NCBI GenBank assembly: GCA_947177115.1
Contig: CAMWTG010000160.1
Span: 1-6,536 of the forward strand
Direction of reading: 5' to 3'
DNA length: 6,536 nucleotides
Source: an uncultured Clostridia bacterium
GTDB lineage: Bacteria; Bacillota; Clostridia; Oscillospirales; Oscillospiraceae
Shown: positions 1 through 6,536 of the stretch, one piece after another
How positions within the stretch are numbered: the stretch's first letter is position 1
How the letters are laid out: each line of letters begins with the position of its first letter
Program-made: the position numbers and the translations under genes
The notes under the pieces: generated by a model
What the model was told of the DNA's origin: nothing
The model's input: the letters and a program-made list of their open reading frames with translations, nothing else
Database searches by the model: none

Positions 1-1055
1 TCGAGAACTACAGCCGGGTCATCTCCGGACGGCCCGTGGGCTCCCCGCCCCTGACGCTGATCGACTATTTCCCGGATGATTTTGTGCTGTTCGTGGACGA
101 GAGCCATGTGACCCTGCCCCAGGTCCGGGCCATGTTCAACGGCGACCGGGCCCGGAAAGAGAGCCTGGTGGAGTACGGGTTCCGCCTGCCCTGCGCCTTC
201 GACAACCGGCCGCTGAAGTTTGACGAATTTCAGGAGCGGTTCCATCAGGCGGTGTTCGTCTCCGCCACCCCGGCGGAGTATGAGCGCAGCCAGGCGGACC
301 AGATCGTGGAGCAGGTCATCCGGCCCACGGGCCTGCTGGACCCCCGGGTGGAAGTACGGCCCGTGGCGGGGCAGATCGACGACCTTATCGGCGAGATCAA
401 CGCCCGGTCCGCCCGGAACGAGCGGGTATTGGTGACCACCCTGACCAAGAAGATGGCGGAGGACCTGACCCAGTACCTCACCAAGGCGGGGATCAAGGTG
501 CGGTATATGCACCATGATGTGGAGACCATTGAGCGCATGGAGCTGATCCGGGACCTGCGGTTGGGGGAATTCGATGTGCTGGTGGGCATCAACCTGCTGC
601 GGGAGGGCCTGGACATGCCGGAGGTCAGCCTGGTGGCCATCCTGGACGCGGACAAGGAGGGCTTTCTCCGCAGCGAAACCAGCCTCATCCAGACCATCGG
701 CCGCGCCGCCCGGAACGCCGAGGGCATGGTCGTCCTCTACGCCGACACCATTACCCGCAGTATGCGCGCCGCCATGGACGAGACGGAGCGGCGGCGGAAG
801 ATCCAGGACGATTTTAATAAGGAGCACGGCATCGTGCCAAAGACGGTCATCAAGTCCGTGCGGGAGATCCTGGAGCTGAGCAAGGCGGAGGCGGAGACCC
901 AGAAGAAGTCCGGCAAGAAGCTGACCAAGCCGGAGCTCCTGGAGGAAATCGCCAAGCTGGAGAAACAGATGAAGGAAGCCGCCAAGATGATGGAATTCGA
1001 GTACGCGGCGGTGCTGAGAGACCGGATCATCGAGCTAAGGAAGGAAGTCAAGTAG
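1..1055 (+). CDS. uvrB: UvrB, excinuclease ABC subunit B (3' half, 5' end outside window)
   Basis: UvrB is the damage-verifying, helicase-like subunit of nucleotide excision repair. It is loaded on DNA by UvrA and then recruits UvrC. The frame is open from base 3 and gives 350 residues; the family is about 650-670 long, so roughly the first half (Walker A motif and beta-hairpin) lies outside. The fragment opens with ENYSR...GRP...GSPP, followed by helicase motif II (DESHVTLPQ, about residues 32-40). Next come motif III (FVSATP), motif IV (RVLVTTLTKKMAEDLT), motif V (GINLLREGLDMPE) and motif VI (QTIGRAARN, from about residue 230). The C-terminal UVR domain occupies about residues 312-348 (LLEEIAKLEKQMKEAA...). 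The stop is TAG at 1053-1055. An ATG/GTG near base 36 is internal, not the start. The last 21 bases overlap a convergent minus-strand gene. No convincing terminator follows. Confidence 0.97.
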   Translation, partial: ENYSRVISGRPVGSPPLTLIDYFPDDFVLFVDESHVTLPQVRAMFNGDRARKESLVEYGFRLPCAFDNRPLKFDEFQERFHQAVFVSATPAEYERSQADQIVEQVIRPTGLLDPRVEVRPVAGQIDDLIGEINARSARNERVLVTTLTKKMAEDLTQYLTKAGIKVRYMHHDVETIERMELIRDLRLGEFDVLVGINLLREGLDMPEVSLVAILDADKEGFLRSETSLIQTIGRAARNAEGMVVLYADTITRSMRAAMDETERRRKIQDDFNKEHGIVPKTVIKSVREILELSKAEAETQKKSGKKLTKPELLEEIAKLEKQMKEAAKMMEFEYAAVLRDRIIELRKEVK

Positions 1056-1304
1056 CCAGCCCCGCTCTCTGCGCCTGGGGCGGGTCCCGGCCAGCCCCAG
1101 GCCGAACCGGACGCCCTGGGCGAAAGCCTCCGTGCCCCACTCCAGACGTATGCTGGAAACCATGTCCAGCAGGCGCAGGCACTCGGTTGAGGACAACCCG
1201 GTGCGTTCGGAAAAGGCGGTCAGGGCTTCGGTGTAGCTGTCTTCTATACGCCGCAGCTTCGGCAGAGCGTAGCGTTCAAAGAGCCAGTCGTAGATGTTGA
1301 GCAT
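1035..1304 (-). CDS. Small helical protein of unknown function (89 aa, DUF6809-like)
   Basis: I do not recognise a function. The 89-aa product starts MLNIYDWLFERYALPKLRR and looks mostly helical. Its later part, LLDMVSSIRLEWGTEAFAQGVRFGLGLA, resembles the pattern of small clostridial DUF6809-type proteins (an acidic helix then a FxxGxxxG-type helix), but this assignment is weak. The start at 1304 is chosen because AAGGAGG (complement of 1313-1319) sits 8 bases upstream. A longer open frame to 1373 would run through the promoter and lacks such a site. The stop lies inside uvrB, giving a 21-bp tail-to-tail overlap. The gene is transcribed away from the XRE regulator and has a strong predicted promoter (TTGACA-18-TATATT) overlapped by repeats, so the neighbouring repressor probably controls it. 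No catalytic motif, signal peptide or membrane segment is visible. Confidence 0.72.
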   Translation of the reverse strand: MLNIYDWLFERYALPKLRRIEDSYTEALTAFSERTGLSSTECLRLLDMVSSIRLEWGTEAFAQGVRFGLGLAGTRPRRRERGWLLDFLP

Positions 1305-1312
1305 GGGGAGTA

Positions 1313-1319
1313 CCTCCTT
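1313..1319 (-). promoter_or_regulatory. Strong Shine-Dalgarno site fixing the start of the small minus-strand gene
   Basis: Read on the minus strand this is AAGGAGG, followed by an 8-base spacer and ATG at 1304-1302. It is a near-perfect anti-16S match and decides the start against the longer open frame. It borders repeat A of the divergent control region. Confidence 0.8.
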
Positions 1320-1368
1320 GTGTAACATCGTCTTACGAGGTATAATATACCACATCGTTACACGAGGT
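1316..1368. promoter_or_regulatory. Three related repeats, probable XRE repressor operators
   Basis: Repeat C (1353-1368) and repeat B (1326-1341), read on the minus strand, are ACCTCGTGTAACGATG and ACCTCGTAAGACGATG: 13 of 16 identical, starting 27 bp apart. Both contain a TCGT-N3-ACGA dyad. Repeat A, read on the plus strand at 1316-1326, is CCTTGTGTAAC and matches the start of repeat C in 10 of 11 positions. GTGTAAC at 1320-1326 and GTTACAC at 1357-1363 therefore form a perfect 7-bp inverted pair around the shared -10 region. Each repeat overlaps or touches a promoter element. Binding by the adjacent XRE protein is inference from position, as is usual for autoregulated Cro/CI-type repressors. 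Confidence 0.6.
1318..1346 (+). promoter_or_regulatory. Predicted sigma-A promoter for the XRE-RAYT genes
   Basis: The -10 box is a perfect TATAAT at 1341-1346. The -35 box at 17-bp spacing is TTGTGT (1318-1323), which matches the consensus only in its TTG. Transcription would start near 1353, leaving a 5' leader of about 30 bases before the repressor ATG. The -10 box overlaps that of the opposite-strand promoter, so RNA polymerase probably cannot occupy both at once. Repeats A and B overlap this promoter. Confidence 0.65.
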
Positions 1369-1373
1369 GTCAA
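1344..1373 (-). promoter_or_regulatory. Predicted sigma-A promoter for the small minus-strand gene
   Basis: On the minus strand a perfect TTGACA (complement of 1368-1373) is followed after 18 bp by TATATT (complement of 1344-1349), five of six matches to TATAAT. Transcription would start near 1337, about 33 bases before the ATG. Repeat C (1353-1368) fills the spacer and the edge of the -35 box, a placement expected for a repressor operator. Confidence 0.65.
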
Positions 1374-1382
1374 GAGGTTTTT

Positions 1383-1628
1383 ATGATAAATGAAAAAATT
1401 CCGGAAATGCAGCCGTTTTCTATTCGTTTAAAAGAATTAAGAAGTAAGAAAAAAATAAAGCAGGCAGAAATGGCTGGTATTTTGGGATGTACGCCTAACC
1501 ACTATCAAAAAATTGAATACGGGCAAATCAATGTTCCGTCAACAAATCTGATGATCCTGGCGGATTATTTCGGCGTGACTACGGATTACCTGCTGGGGCG
1601 GTCGGATGATGGGGGCCCGGAGGGGTGA
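1383..1628 (+). CDS. XRE/Cro-CI family helix-turn-helix transcriptional regulator (81 aa)
   Basis: This is a small single-domain DNA-binding protein. The HTH_3 domain spans about residues 12-70: FSIRLKELR (helix 1), KQAEMAGILGCTPNHYQKIE (helices 2 and 3, about 26-45, with recognition residues around TPNHYQ), then VPSTNLMILADYFGVTTDYLLGR, the usual end of this fold. It has no effector, protease or dimerisation extension, so it is a Cro-like protein. The start ATG follows AAGAGG with a 5-base spacer; Met9 has a poorer ribosome site. The stop overlaps the next gene's start as GTGA (1625-1628), indicating translational coupling. The first 130 or so bases are visibly AT-rich compared with the GC-rich neighbours, which suggests acquisition from elsewhere. 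It likely represses itself, the downstream transposase and the divergent small gene. Confidence 0.9.
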   Translation: MINEKIPEMQPFSIRLKELRSKKKIKQAEMAGILGCTPNHYQKIEYGQINVPSTNLMILADYFGVTTDYLLGRSDDGGPEG

Positions 1629-2185
1629 ACGGATTACACCAACGGAAACAGCACCGGTTGTCCGGATATGATTACCGGCATCCGGGATATTATTTCATCA
1701 CGATATGCACCAAGCACAAGGAGCACACCCTGGGCAATATCCCCGTAGGGGCCGATGTCCTCATCGGCCCGCAGGTCGCACTGTCGAAAACAGGACGTGT
1801 GGTACATGACGTCATTCTCACGATGCCGTCAGTAGAGCATTATGTGATCATGCCGAACCATGTCCATTTGATCTTACATCTTCCCGAGACGGAGGACGGG
1901 CCGATGAGGACATCGGCCCCTACGGTTCCCATGTTGGTGAGATATCTGAAGCGTTCTGTTACGGTAGCCTGCGGGAGTCCTGTTTGGCAGGATGATTATT
2001 ACGACCACATCATCCGCGGCGAGGCGGACTATCTCCGCATCTGGGAATACATCGACACCAACCCCGCCAAATGGCGGGAGGACTGCTACTATACCGAGCA
2101 GCCCATTGCTCCGCAGTTGCACGGTCCCGTACAACCGGACGCAGGCGGGCGGCAGCGGGCGCTGGCGGACGTTGGCCAAGAATAA
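1625..2185 (+). CDS. REP-associated tyrosine transposase (RAYT), Y1/HUH family, 186 aa
   Basis: RAYTs are single-copy HUH nucleases related to IS200/IS605 TnpA that nick and join DNA at REP palindromes. Family marks: the N-terminal RKQHRLSGYDYRHPGYYFIT segment continuing as ICT; the HUH motif in MPNHVHLIL (His79, His81); WQDDYYDHIIRGEADYLRIW; and EYIDTNPAKW near the end. The catalytic tyrosine is one of those in residues 125-142 (Y126, Y136 and Y142 are candidates). Both REP copies inside the gene are translated in frame: residues 40-49 (PVGADVLIGP) and 91-100 (DGPMRTSAPT), between and after core elements. The GTG start overlaps the repressor stop, and GGAGG at 1619-1623 is unusually close to it, so reinitiation is likely. 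About 30 residues after NPAKW form a tail of no recognised motif. The gene is complete, with no frameshift. No terminal repeats typical of an insertion sequence flank it. Confidence 0.9.
   Translation: MNGLHQRKQHRLSGYDYRHPGYYFITICTKHKEHTLGNIPVGADVLIGPQVALSKTGRVVHDVILTMPSVEHYVIMPNHVHLILHLPETEDGPMRTSAPTVPMLVRYLKRSVTVACGSPVWQDDYYDHIIRGEADYLRIWEYIDTNPAKWREDCYYTEQPIAPQLHGPVQPDAGGRQRALADVGQE
1743..1771 (+). repeat. REP-like palindrome copy 1, inside RAYT gene
   Basis: CCGTAG is followed by a perfect 9-bp stem GGGCCGATG (1749-1757), loop TCCT, and CATCGGCCC (1762-1770). The 29-nt unit is the exact reverse complement of copy 2 at 1897-1925. It is read through in frame as residues 40-49 of the transposase. 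Confidence 0.88.
1897..1925 (-). repeat. REP-like palindrome copy 2, inside RAYT gene, inverted
   Basis: The stem GGGCCGATG (1898-1906), loop AGGA and CATCGGCCC (1911-1919) are followed by CTACGG. All 29 nt are an exact inverted match to copy 1 and identical in the same orientation to copy 4 (3322-3350). It encodes residues 91-100 of the transposase, just after the HUH motif. Confidence 0.88.
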
Positions 2186-2278
2186 GACAAAGACAACGAT
2201 AAAGACGAAGAAAAAGAAAAGAAAGAAAAAGATATCTTCTTCTTTGCCGCGTTCGCGGCGAGAGAAAGGAATTTGTTT
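2186..2278. other. Spacer between RAYT and M28 genes: purine tract and palindromes
   Basis: From 2186 to about 2232 the plus strand is almost purely A and G, with scattered C and T. It runs into a 24-bp near-palindrome at 2222-2245 (AAAGAAAAAGAT against ATCTTCTTCTTT, one mismatch in 12 pairs). A small GC hairpin follows (GCCGC-GTTC-GCGGC, 2246-2259), without a T-run, and then the M28 ribosome site. The RAYT frame continues open past its TAA straight into the M28 gene. I see no promoter or gene here. Confidence 0.5.
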
Positions 2279-3223
2279 ATGCTGGTCCAATCACAGAAAA
2301 TCCTCTCGGATTTCCAGGTCCGAAAATCCAAAAAGCAGAAGGAGGCCTTTCGCGCCTGGCTGTGCGGGGAGCTGAAGGCCGCGGGGTACGCGCCGAAGGT
2401 GGAAGAGGGTTTCGCCGCGAAAAATGTGGTCGTTGGCGACCCGGATACGGCAAAGGTGATCTTCTCCGCCCACTACGACACCTGCGCCGTGCTGCCCGTC
2501 CCCAATTTCATCACGCCCCGGAACATCTTCTTTTACATCTGCTACCAGCTGCTGCTGGTGATCCCCCTGTTCCTGGCGGTGGCGGTGGTGGAGGGCATTC
2601 TTCTCGCCGTGATCGCGGAACTGCACTCCCTGGTGCTCCTGCCGCTGATGCCCGTTACCTCCATTGCCCTGTGCGGATTCTTCCTCTGGTGGATCCTCGA
2701 TGGTCCGGCCAACAAGCACACTGCCAACGACAACACCAGCGGTGTGATCACCCTGCTGGAAACAGCGCTGGCTATGCCGGAGAAAGACCGGGAAAAGGTC
2801 TGCTTTGTGTTTTTCGACAACGAGGAAAAGGGCCTATTCGGCTCGGCGGCATTCACTAAGGCCCACAAAAAGGCCAAGAGGGAGACGCTGAACATCAATT
2901 TCGACTGCGTGTCCGATGGAGACTCCATCCAGTTCTTTCCGGGCGAGCTTTTGAAGAAGGACGGGGAGAGCCTGCGGCGCATGGAAGCGGCTTTTGAGAG
3001 CCGGGGCGGGAAGGTCACGGAGGTGGTCCGGGGCTTCGGCTTCTACCCCAGCGACAACAAGGCGTTCAAACGGGGCGTGGGGGTCTGCGCCCTGAAGCGC
3101 AGGAAGGTCATTGGCTATTACATGGACCGGATCCATACCAATAAGGACACCGTATTTGAGGAGGAGAATATTGCGCTCCTCCGGGACGGGGCCCTGCGGC
3201 TGGCTGCTGGGGAAAAATTTTAA
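2279..3223 (+). CDS. M28-family zinc metallopeptidase with membrane insert (314 aa)
   Basis: This is a probable di-zinc aminopeptidase of the M28 family; the substrate is unknown. The metal-site pattern is complete: His65 and Asp67 in SAHYDT, Asp151 in ANDNTSG, Glu182-Glu183 in FFDNEEKGLFGS (general base plus ligand), Asp209 in NINFDCVSDGD, and His286 in IHTNKDT. Between the first and second sites, residues 83-140 are strongly hydrophobic (FFYICYQLLLVIPLFLAVAVV, then PLMPVTSIALCGFFLWWIL), giving two or possibly three membrane segments, so the enzyme is probably membrane-anchored. No signal peptide is seen. The ATG at 2279 has AAAGGA 8 bases upstream; a TTG at 2273 is too close to that site. 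It starts 93 bases after the RAYT stop and may share its transcript. Its stop is 9 bases before the uvrA -35 box. Confidence 0.88.
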   Translation: MLVQSQKILSDFQVRKSKKQKEAFRAWLCGELKAAGYAPKVEEGFAAKNVVVGDPDTAKVIFSAHYDTCAVLPVPNFITPRNIFFYICYQLLLVIPLFLAVAVVEGILLAVIAELHSLVLLPLMPVTSIALCGFFLWWILDGPANKHTANDNTSGVITLLETALAMPEKDREKVCFVFFDNEEKGLFGSAAFTKAHKKAKRETLNINFDCVSDGDSIQFFPGELLKKDGESLRRMEAAFESRGGKVTEVVRGFGFYPSDNKAFKRGVGVCALKRRKVIGYYMDRIHTNKDTVFEEENIALLRDGALRLAAGEKF

Positions 3224-3232
3224 AAATAGGGC

Positions 3233-3261
3233 TTGACATAGAAAATTTGTTCGGCTATGAT
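3233..3261 (+). promoter_or_regulatory. Sigma-A promoter of uvrA
   Basis: A perfect TTGACA (3233-3238), a 17-bp spacer and TATGAT (3256-3261, five of six matches) form a near-consensus promoter directly after the M28 stop. The predicted transcription start is near 3268, inside REP copy 3, so the leader of about 110 bases begins with the REP pair. This gives uvrA transcription independent of uvrB. Confidence 0.85.
3241..3252. promoter_or_regulatory. lexA box: LexA (SOS) operator-like box in the uvrA promoter
   Basis: GAAAATTTGTTC matches seven of the eight fixed bases of the Gram-positive LexA/DinR box GAAC-N4-GTTC; only the fourth base differs (A for C). It lies between the -35 and -10 boxes, where a bound repressor would block polymerase. 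uvr genes are established SOS-regulon members in Firmicutes, so SOS induction of uvrA is likely. Confidence 0.68.
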
Positions 3262-3265
3262 ATTT

Positions 3266-3293
3266 CGTAGGGCCCGATGTCCCCATCGGGCCG
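3266..3293 (+). repeat. REP-like palindrome copy 3 (variant), uvrA leader
   Basis: CGTAG is followed by the 9-bp stem GGCCCGATG (3271-3279), loop TCCC and CATCGGGCC (3284-3292). Compared with copy 1, the third stem pair is C-G instead of G-C with both sides changed, so pairing is kept; one loop base also differs. GCTTTTCG follows, so the RNA hairpin resembles a weak terminator. Confidence 0.85.
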
Positions 3294-3321
3294 CTTTTCG
3301 AGACGGTCATCTGCCCTGAAG

Positions 3322-3350
3322 CGGGCCGATGAGGACATCGGCCCCTACGG
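3322..3350 (-). repeat. REP-like palindrome copy 4, uvrA leader, inverted
   Basis: This copy is base-for-base identical to copy 2 over 29 nt: stem GGGCCGATG (3323-3331), loop AGGA, CATCGGCCC (3336-3344), then CTACGG. It is inverted relative to copy 3 with 28 bases between them. Confidence 0.88.
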
Positions 3351-3377
3351 ATATATCTAAAACAGGAGACAACACCC

Positions 3378-6203
<2,826 letters not shown>

Positions 6204-6206
6204 AAA

Positions 6207-6255
6207 GGAAAACAGCCGGACCGGGGCGCAATGCCCTGGTCCGGCATAGTGTTTT
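6207..6255. terminator. Bidirectional rho-independent terminator between uvrA and cobU-like gene
   Basis: A 13-bp stem (GCCGGACCGGGGC, 6215-6227, with GCCCTGGTCCGGC, 6233-6245; one G-T pair) has a 5-base loop. TTTT follows at 6252-6255 on the plus strand. On the minus strand the stem is followed directly by TGTTTTCCTTTT. It sits just after the uvrA stop and 23 bases beyond the converging gene's stop, so it probably serves both. Confidence 0.85.
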
Positions 6256-6277
6256 AAGGAATAACAGCAGGGCGAAA

Positions 6278-6536
6278 TCATACCCCAGGCGGGACCGCAC
6301 CCGCGCCTGTCTTGTCCAAAGGCAGGCCGCAGACGATTTCCGTTACCCGCTCCGCCACCGGCGCAAGCGCCCGATGGAGCCGCCCGAGGGAGCGGATGTA
6401 CGCCTCCGTATCCGGATCATAGCCGCCCCCATCGGCGAACAGGTCGTTGCTGACGGCCACCAGCAGCTCCGCGCGCTCCATCAGGGTGCGGATGCCCTCC
6501 AGGATCCGCGCCTCCGCCCCGCCCGGCCCGGCCCCC
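6278..6536 (-). CDS. cobU: CobU-like adenosylcobinamide kinase/guanylyltransferase, C-terminal part (5' end outside window)
   Basis: CobU phosphorylates adenosylcobinamide and transfers GMP to it in the late, nucleotide-loop part of cobalamin (vitamin B12) synthesis. Only the last 85 or so residues are visible; the minus-strand frame is open to the right edge and stops at 6278-6280. Recognisable features are the strand MERAELLVAVSNDLFADGG, equivalent to the (V)VTNEV segment of CobU, followed by YDPDTEAYIRSLGRLHRALA and then AERVTEIVCGLPL, matching the usual LGRxNxxLAxxADxVxxVxxGxP ending. The P-loop and nucleotide-binding N-terminus lie outside. The ATG at 6481 is internal: the reading frame upstream (EARILEGIRTL) continues the domain. 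The assignment rests on the C-terminal pattern only. It converges on uvrA. Confidence 0.78.
   Translation of the reverse strand, partial: GAGPGGAEARILEGIRTLMERAELLVAVSNDLFADGGGYDPDTEAYIRSLGRLHRALAPVAERVTEIVCGLPLDKTGAGAVPPGV

Larger units (their letters stand above)
3266..3350. repeat. REPIN-like inverted REP doublet between M28 gene and uvrA
   Basis: Copies 3 and 4 face each other over 85 bp. The inverted match continues for a few bases inward (GCTT after copy 3, AAGC before copy 4), so the whole unit can fold as one long hairpin or as two short ones. This two-REP inverted form is the mobile unit (REPIN) known to be spread by RAYT proteins in other bacteria. A RAYT gene lies 1.1 kb upstream. 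Confidence 0.7.

Noticed and set aside
1073..1102. Hairpin GCCTGGGGC/GCCCCAGGC as a uvrB terminator
   Set aside because: The 9-bp stem is perfect but the 12-base loop and lack of any T-run make termination unlikely, and it lies within the small minus-strand coding region.
1625..2185. RAYT as part of a complete IS200/IS605 insertion sequence
   Set aside because: There is no tnpB/iscB partner and no left and right end hairpins flanking the gene; the palindromes are inside it and 1.1 kb away.
2246..2259. Short GC hairpin after RAYT as a terminator
   Set aside because: The stem is only 5-6 bp and is followed by GAGAGAAAGG, not a T-run, on either strand.
2273..2278. TTG start two codons upstream of the M28 ATG
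   Set aside because: It would leave only 2 bases after the AAAGGA ribosome site; the ATG at 2279 has the normal 8.
1874..2290. Minus-strand open frame of 138 codons opposite RAYT and its spacer
   Set aside because: Its F/V-rich centre is just the complement of the purine tract, and its other part is the shadow of the RAYT gene.
1743..3350. The four palindromic repeats as a CRISPR array
   Set aside because: The spacing is irregular, orientations alternate, two copies are coding, and there are no cas genes. They fit REP elements.

Overview
The window looks like chromosomal DNA from a GC-rich member of the Firmicutes/Bacillota, most likely an Oscillospiraceae-type gut clostridium. The grounds are GC-rich coding DNA with AGGAGG-type ribosome sites, TTGACA/TATAAT-type promoters, a Gram-positive-style LexA box and UvrA/UvrB of the Firmicute type. 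The genus is inference only.

Layout, left to right. (1) The 3' half of uvrB (+), open at the left edge. (2) A small minus-strand gene of unknown function whose stop lies inside the end of uvrB. (3) A compact divergent control region with overlapping promoters on both strands and three related repeats. (4) An 81-aa XRE/Cro-type repressor (+) overlapping by four bases (GTGA) a REP-associated tyrosine transposase gene (RAYT, Y1/HUH family). (5) A purine-rich spacer and an M28-type metallopeptidase with membrane segments inserted in its catalytic domain. (6) A 154-bp spacer with a textbook sigma-A promoter, a LexA-like box inside that promoter, and two inverted REP palindromes. (7) Complete uvrA (941 aa). 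(8) A bidirectional terminator. (9) The 3' end of a minus-strand cobU-type cobalamin gene, cut by the right edge.

How the parts fit. UvrA and UvrB together find DNA damage in nucleotide excision repair, and their genes are often adjacent in Firmicutes. Here about 2.3 kb of accessory DNA separates them, and uvrA has its own apparently SOS-controlled promoter. The accessory block carries a RAYT plus four copies of one 28-29 nt palindromic element. Two copies lie in reading frame inside the RAYT gene itself as a perfect 29-nt inverted pair around the HUH-coding stretch. The other two form an inverted, REPIN-like pair at the start of the predicted uvrA transcript. One copy of that pair has a compensatory base-pair change in its stem. 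This RAYT/REP system and its placement in the uvrA leader is the most interesting content of the window.
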